The notes beneath the pieces are model-generated. The model searched no databases and was not told the origin of the DNA. It saw only the letters and a program-made list of their open reading frames with translations. This document shows positions 62,586 to 64,000 of a stretch of DNA of 64,000 nucleotides, piece after piece. Both the position numbers and the translations under genes were made by a program. Each line of letters begins with the position of its first letter. Position 1 is the stretch's first letter. Source of the stretch: Novosphingobium sp. 9 (GTDB lineage: Bacteria; Pseudomonadota; Alphaproteobacteria; Sphingomonadales; Sphingomonadaceae); NCBI RefSeq assembly GCF_025340265.1, contig NZ_CP022707.1, forward strand, positions 992,501 to 1,056,500, written 5' to 3'.

Positions 62586-63636
62586 GAGCGGATTTCGACC
62601 GGTATGAATCGGTAGGGATTCCCTACGATAGCGTTTTGTGATTCATAATCCGTGCTGGTGAAGGAGGCTGGCATGGATGGGTCATCCGCTTTCGATGGAT
62701 TTGCGCTCGCGGCTTTTGGCAGCGATCGATAACGGATTGAGTTGCCGGGCGGCGGCGGCGCGATTTGGTGTTGCCCCCTCGACGGCGATCCGCTGGCATG
62801 CACTTCGGCGCGACACGGGCGCCTTTGCCGCCAAACCGCAAGGCGGTGATGTGCGTTCGCGCCGGATCGAGGAACGAGCGGCGGAAGTCCTCGCTGTCTG
62901 GGAGGCGCGGAAGGACATTTCGCTGGAAGAACTACGGGTGGATCTGGCCGCAGCCGGACTGATCGTCTCGGTAGCGGGACTTCATCGGTTTTTTGTACGT
63001 CGGGGCATGACGCGCAAAAAAAGACTGGCCATGCAATCGAGCAGGACCGTCCCGACGTCCTGAAGCAGCGGCATGATTGGTTCGAGGGGCAGGTCGACCT
63101 CGAACCAGGACGCCTGGTCTTCATCGATGAAACCTGGACCGCCACCAACATGACCCGCAGCCATGGCCGCTGTGCCAAAGGCGAGCGACTGCGGATGGGT
63201 TTCCCTCACGGGCACCGCAAGACCACTACGCTGGTCGCGGCTCTGCGCATGACGGGCATGGTCGCACCGATGGTACTGGACGGTCCCATCAACGGCGATT
63301 GGTTCGAGGCCTACGTGGCCCAGGTTCTCGTACCTGAACTGCGGCCAGGTGACATCGTCATAATGGACAATCTGTCGAGCCATAAGCGTCCGGCTGTCCG
63401 GGATCGGATCGAAGCAGCAGGTGCGACACTGCGCTTCCTTCCGCCCTACAGCCCGGACTTCAATCCGATCGAGAAGGCTTTCTCCCGCCTCAAGGCCCTC
63501 CTAAGGAAAATCGGGGAGCGAACAGTCAGCGGTCTGTGGAGCCTCATCGGAAAGCTCGTCGACATCTTCCAACCCGCCGAATGCGCCAATTACTTCAGCT
63601 CTTGCGGATATGATCCAGACTGATCGAAATCCGCTC
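62586..63636 (+). mobile_element. IS630-family insertion sequence, 1,051 bp
   Basis: Flanked by TA (62584-62585 and 63637-63638), the target duplicated by IS630/Tc1-mariner elements. Terminal inverted repeats start GAGCGGATTTCGA at both ends (13 perfect bases, imperfect to about 25). One transposase gene in two frames. The element sits between gmk and the convergent ATPase gene, exactly at the ATPase stop codon. Confidence 0.93.
62677..63623 (+). CDS. IS630-family DDE transposase, two frames joined by -1 frameshift
   Basis: Frame A (62677-63063) holds the N-terminal HTH (DNGLSCRAAAARFGVAPSTAIRW). Frame B holds the DDE domain: Asp in LVFIDETWTATNM, Asp in IVIMDNLSSHKRP and Glu in PDFNPIEKAFSRLK. 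The frames join at an A7 run (63016-63022); slipping one base back gives MTRKKKTGHAIEQDRP and one protein of about 315 residues. A -1 programmed frameshift at such a run is common in IS630 elements. AAGGAGG precedes the ATG by 9 bp, so frame A is well translated. Confidence 0.9.
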
Positions 63637-64000
63637 TAGTCTTTGATCCAGTGGCGTTTGAGATACTCGTCAAACATCGGAACCGTGAAGGCAATGTCAC
63701 CGTGCGCAGGGCTATAGATCATGCCTTTTGCGATGATCTGTGCGCGCCGTGGCCCCAGAGTGGTCAGCTTCTCTCCAAGGACATCGGCGACTTCCGATGA
63801 TCGAAACGGTCCAGCGCCCAATTTCGCCATCGCGATGACATATTCCTTTTCCTTCGGTGTGAGCCTGTCAATTCGCACCTTGAAGAAGCCATCGTCGAGC
63901 CTTCGCAACGCTTCCTTTCCCGCCGACTCGATGCACTCTACCGTGATCGGGGATCGTTCGGAGGCATTCCACACCTGATAGCCCCATTCCTGCAAGAAAT
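63636..64000 (-). CDS. AAA-type ATPase, C-terminal part (runs off the window)
   Basis: About 120 C-terminal residues, open to the window edge; the leading FLQEWGYQVWN is part of the larger protein and not a start. The segment resembles the C-terminal winged-helix part of Orc/Cdc6- or archaeal-type AAA ATPases found in bacteria (DRLTPKEKEYVIAMAKLG, YSPAHGDIAFTVPMFDEYLKRHW). The ATP site lies outside the window. The stop TAG consists of the duplicated TA plus the first base of the IS630 element; without the insertion it would read TAA, so the protein end is unchanged. Confidence 0.75.
   Translation of the reverse strand, partial: FLQEWGYQVWNASERSPITVECIESAGKEALRRLDDGFFKVRIDRLTPKEKEYVIAMAKLGAGPFRSSEVADVLGEKLTTLGPRRAQIIAKGMIYSPAHGDIAFTVPMFDEYLKRHWIKD

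Overview
This 64-kb window is chromosomal DNA from a high-GC alphaproteobacterium, most likely a sphingomonad (Novosphingobium or a close relative). The basis is the dense use of ATGA/GTGA overlaps, the alpha-type SspB adaptor, a yellow-pigment carotenoid operon (crtY-crtI-Tdi1-like-LOG-crtB), an rmlACDB exopolysaccharide cluster and a dadX-dadA-ridA operon. This assignment is inferred from gene content; there is no rRNA in the window.

Layout. 1-12.8 kb is housekeeping: a Lon-N protein and CnoX, two identical tRNA-Gly(GCC) genes, a divergent Lrp-type regulator with dadX-dadA-ridA, a frameshifted pmbA/tldE, lptB-rpoN, mgtE and a cyclophilin. 12.9-32.3 kb is a surface-polysaccharide island. On the minus strand, rmlA-C-D-B runs straight into three further glycosyltransferase-type genes, an acetyltransferase and a GT4 enzyme. 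On the plus strand there is an outer-membrane export lipoprotein plus tyrosine kinase pair (Wza/Wzc type), an O-antigen ligase/polymerase-like protein and two unknown envelope proteins. A second, almost identical copy of the export/kinase pair and a GT4 gene follow. 32.3-41.4 kb carries otsB-GH15-otsA (trehalose), a mannose-1-phosphate guanylyltransferase, Dps, a 6-phosphogluconolactonase and a secreted beta-helix protein. 41.4-50 kb holds dinB, an MFS pump and the carotenoid operon. 50-62.6 kb holds a small autoregulation-like operon with three palindromes, DNA-repair-type genes, a TPP riboswitch with thiC, and small envelope genes up to sspB and gmk. 62.6-64 kb holds an IS630-type element inserted at the stop codon of an AAA-ATPase gene that runs off the window.

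How the genes work together. RmlA-C-D-B make dTDP-L-rhamnose for the adjacent glycosyltransferases. The Wza/Wzc-like pairs would export the product and control its length. No initiating glycosyltransferase or Wzx flippase is visible in the window. The ots operon makes trehalose and encodes a GH15 enzyme that may hydrolyse it. The crt operon makes cyclic C40 carotenoids.

Most interesting points. (1) A 3.04-kb direct duplication of the export/kinase pair, in which all 11 differences I found lie in the last 0.6 kb (kinase domain). (2) Four genes, three of them envelope-related, broken by single-base indels in short G/C runs. (3) Three phased palindromes in front of a membrane-protein/winged-helix operon. 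(4) A SRAP-family protein without its catalytic Cys2. (5) A Tdi1-type immunity domain inside the carotenoid operon. (6) A 38-bp hairpin motif shared by two distant loci. (7) An IS630 insertion that swaps TAA for TAG and leaves the host protein intact. No CRISPR array, prophage or obviously new defence system was seen.
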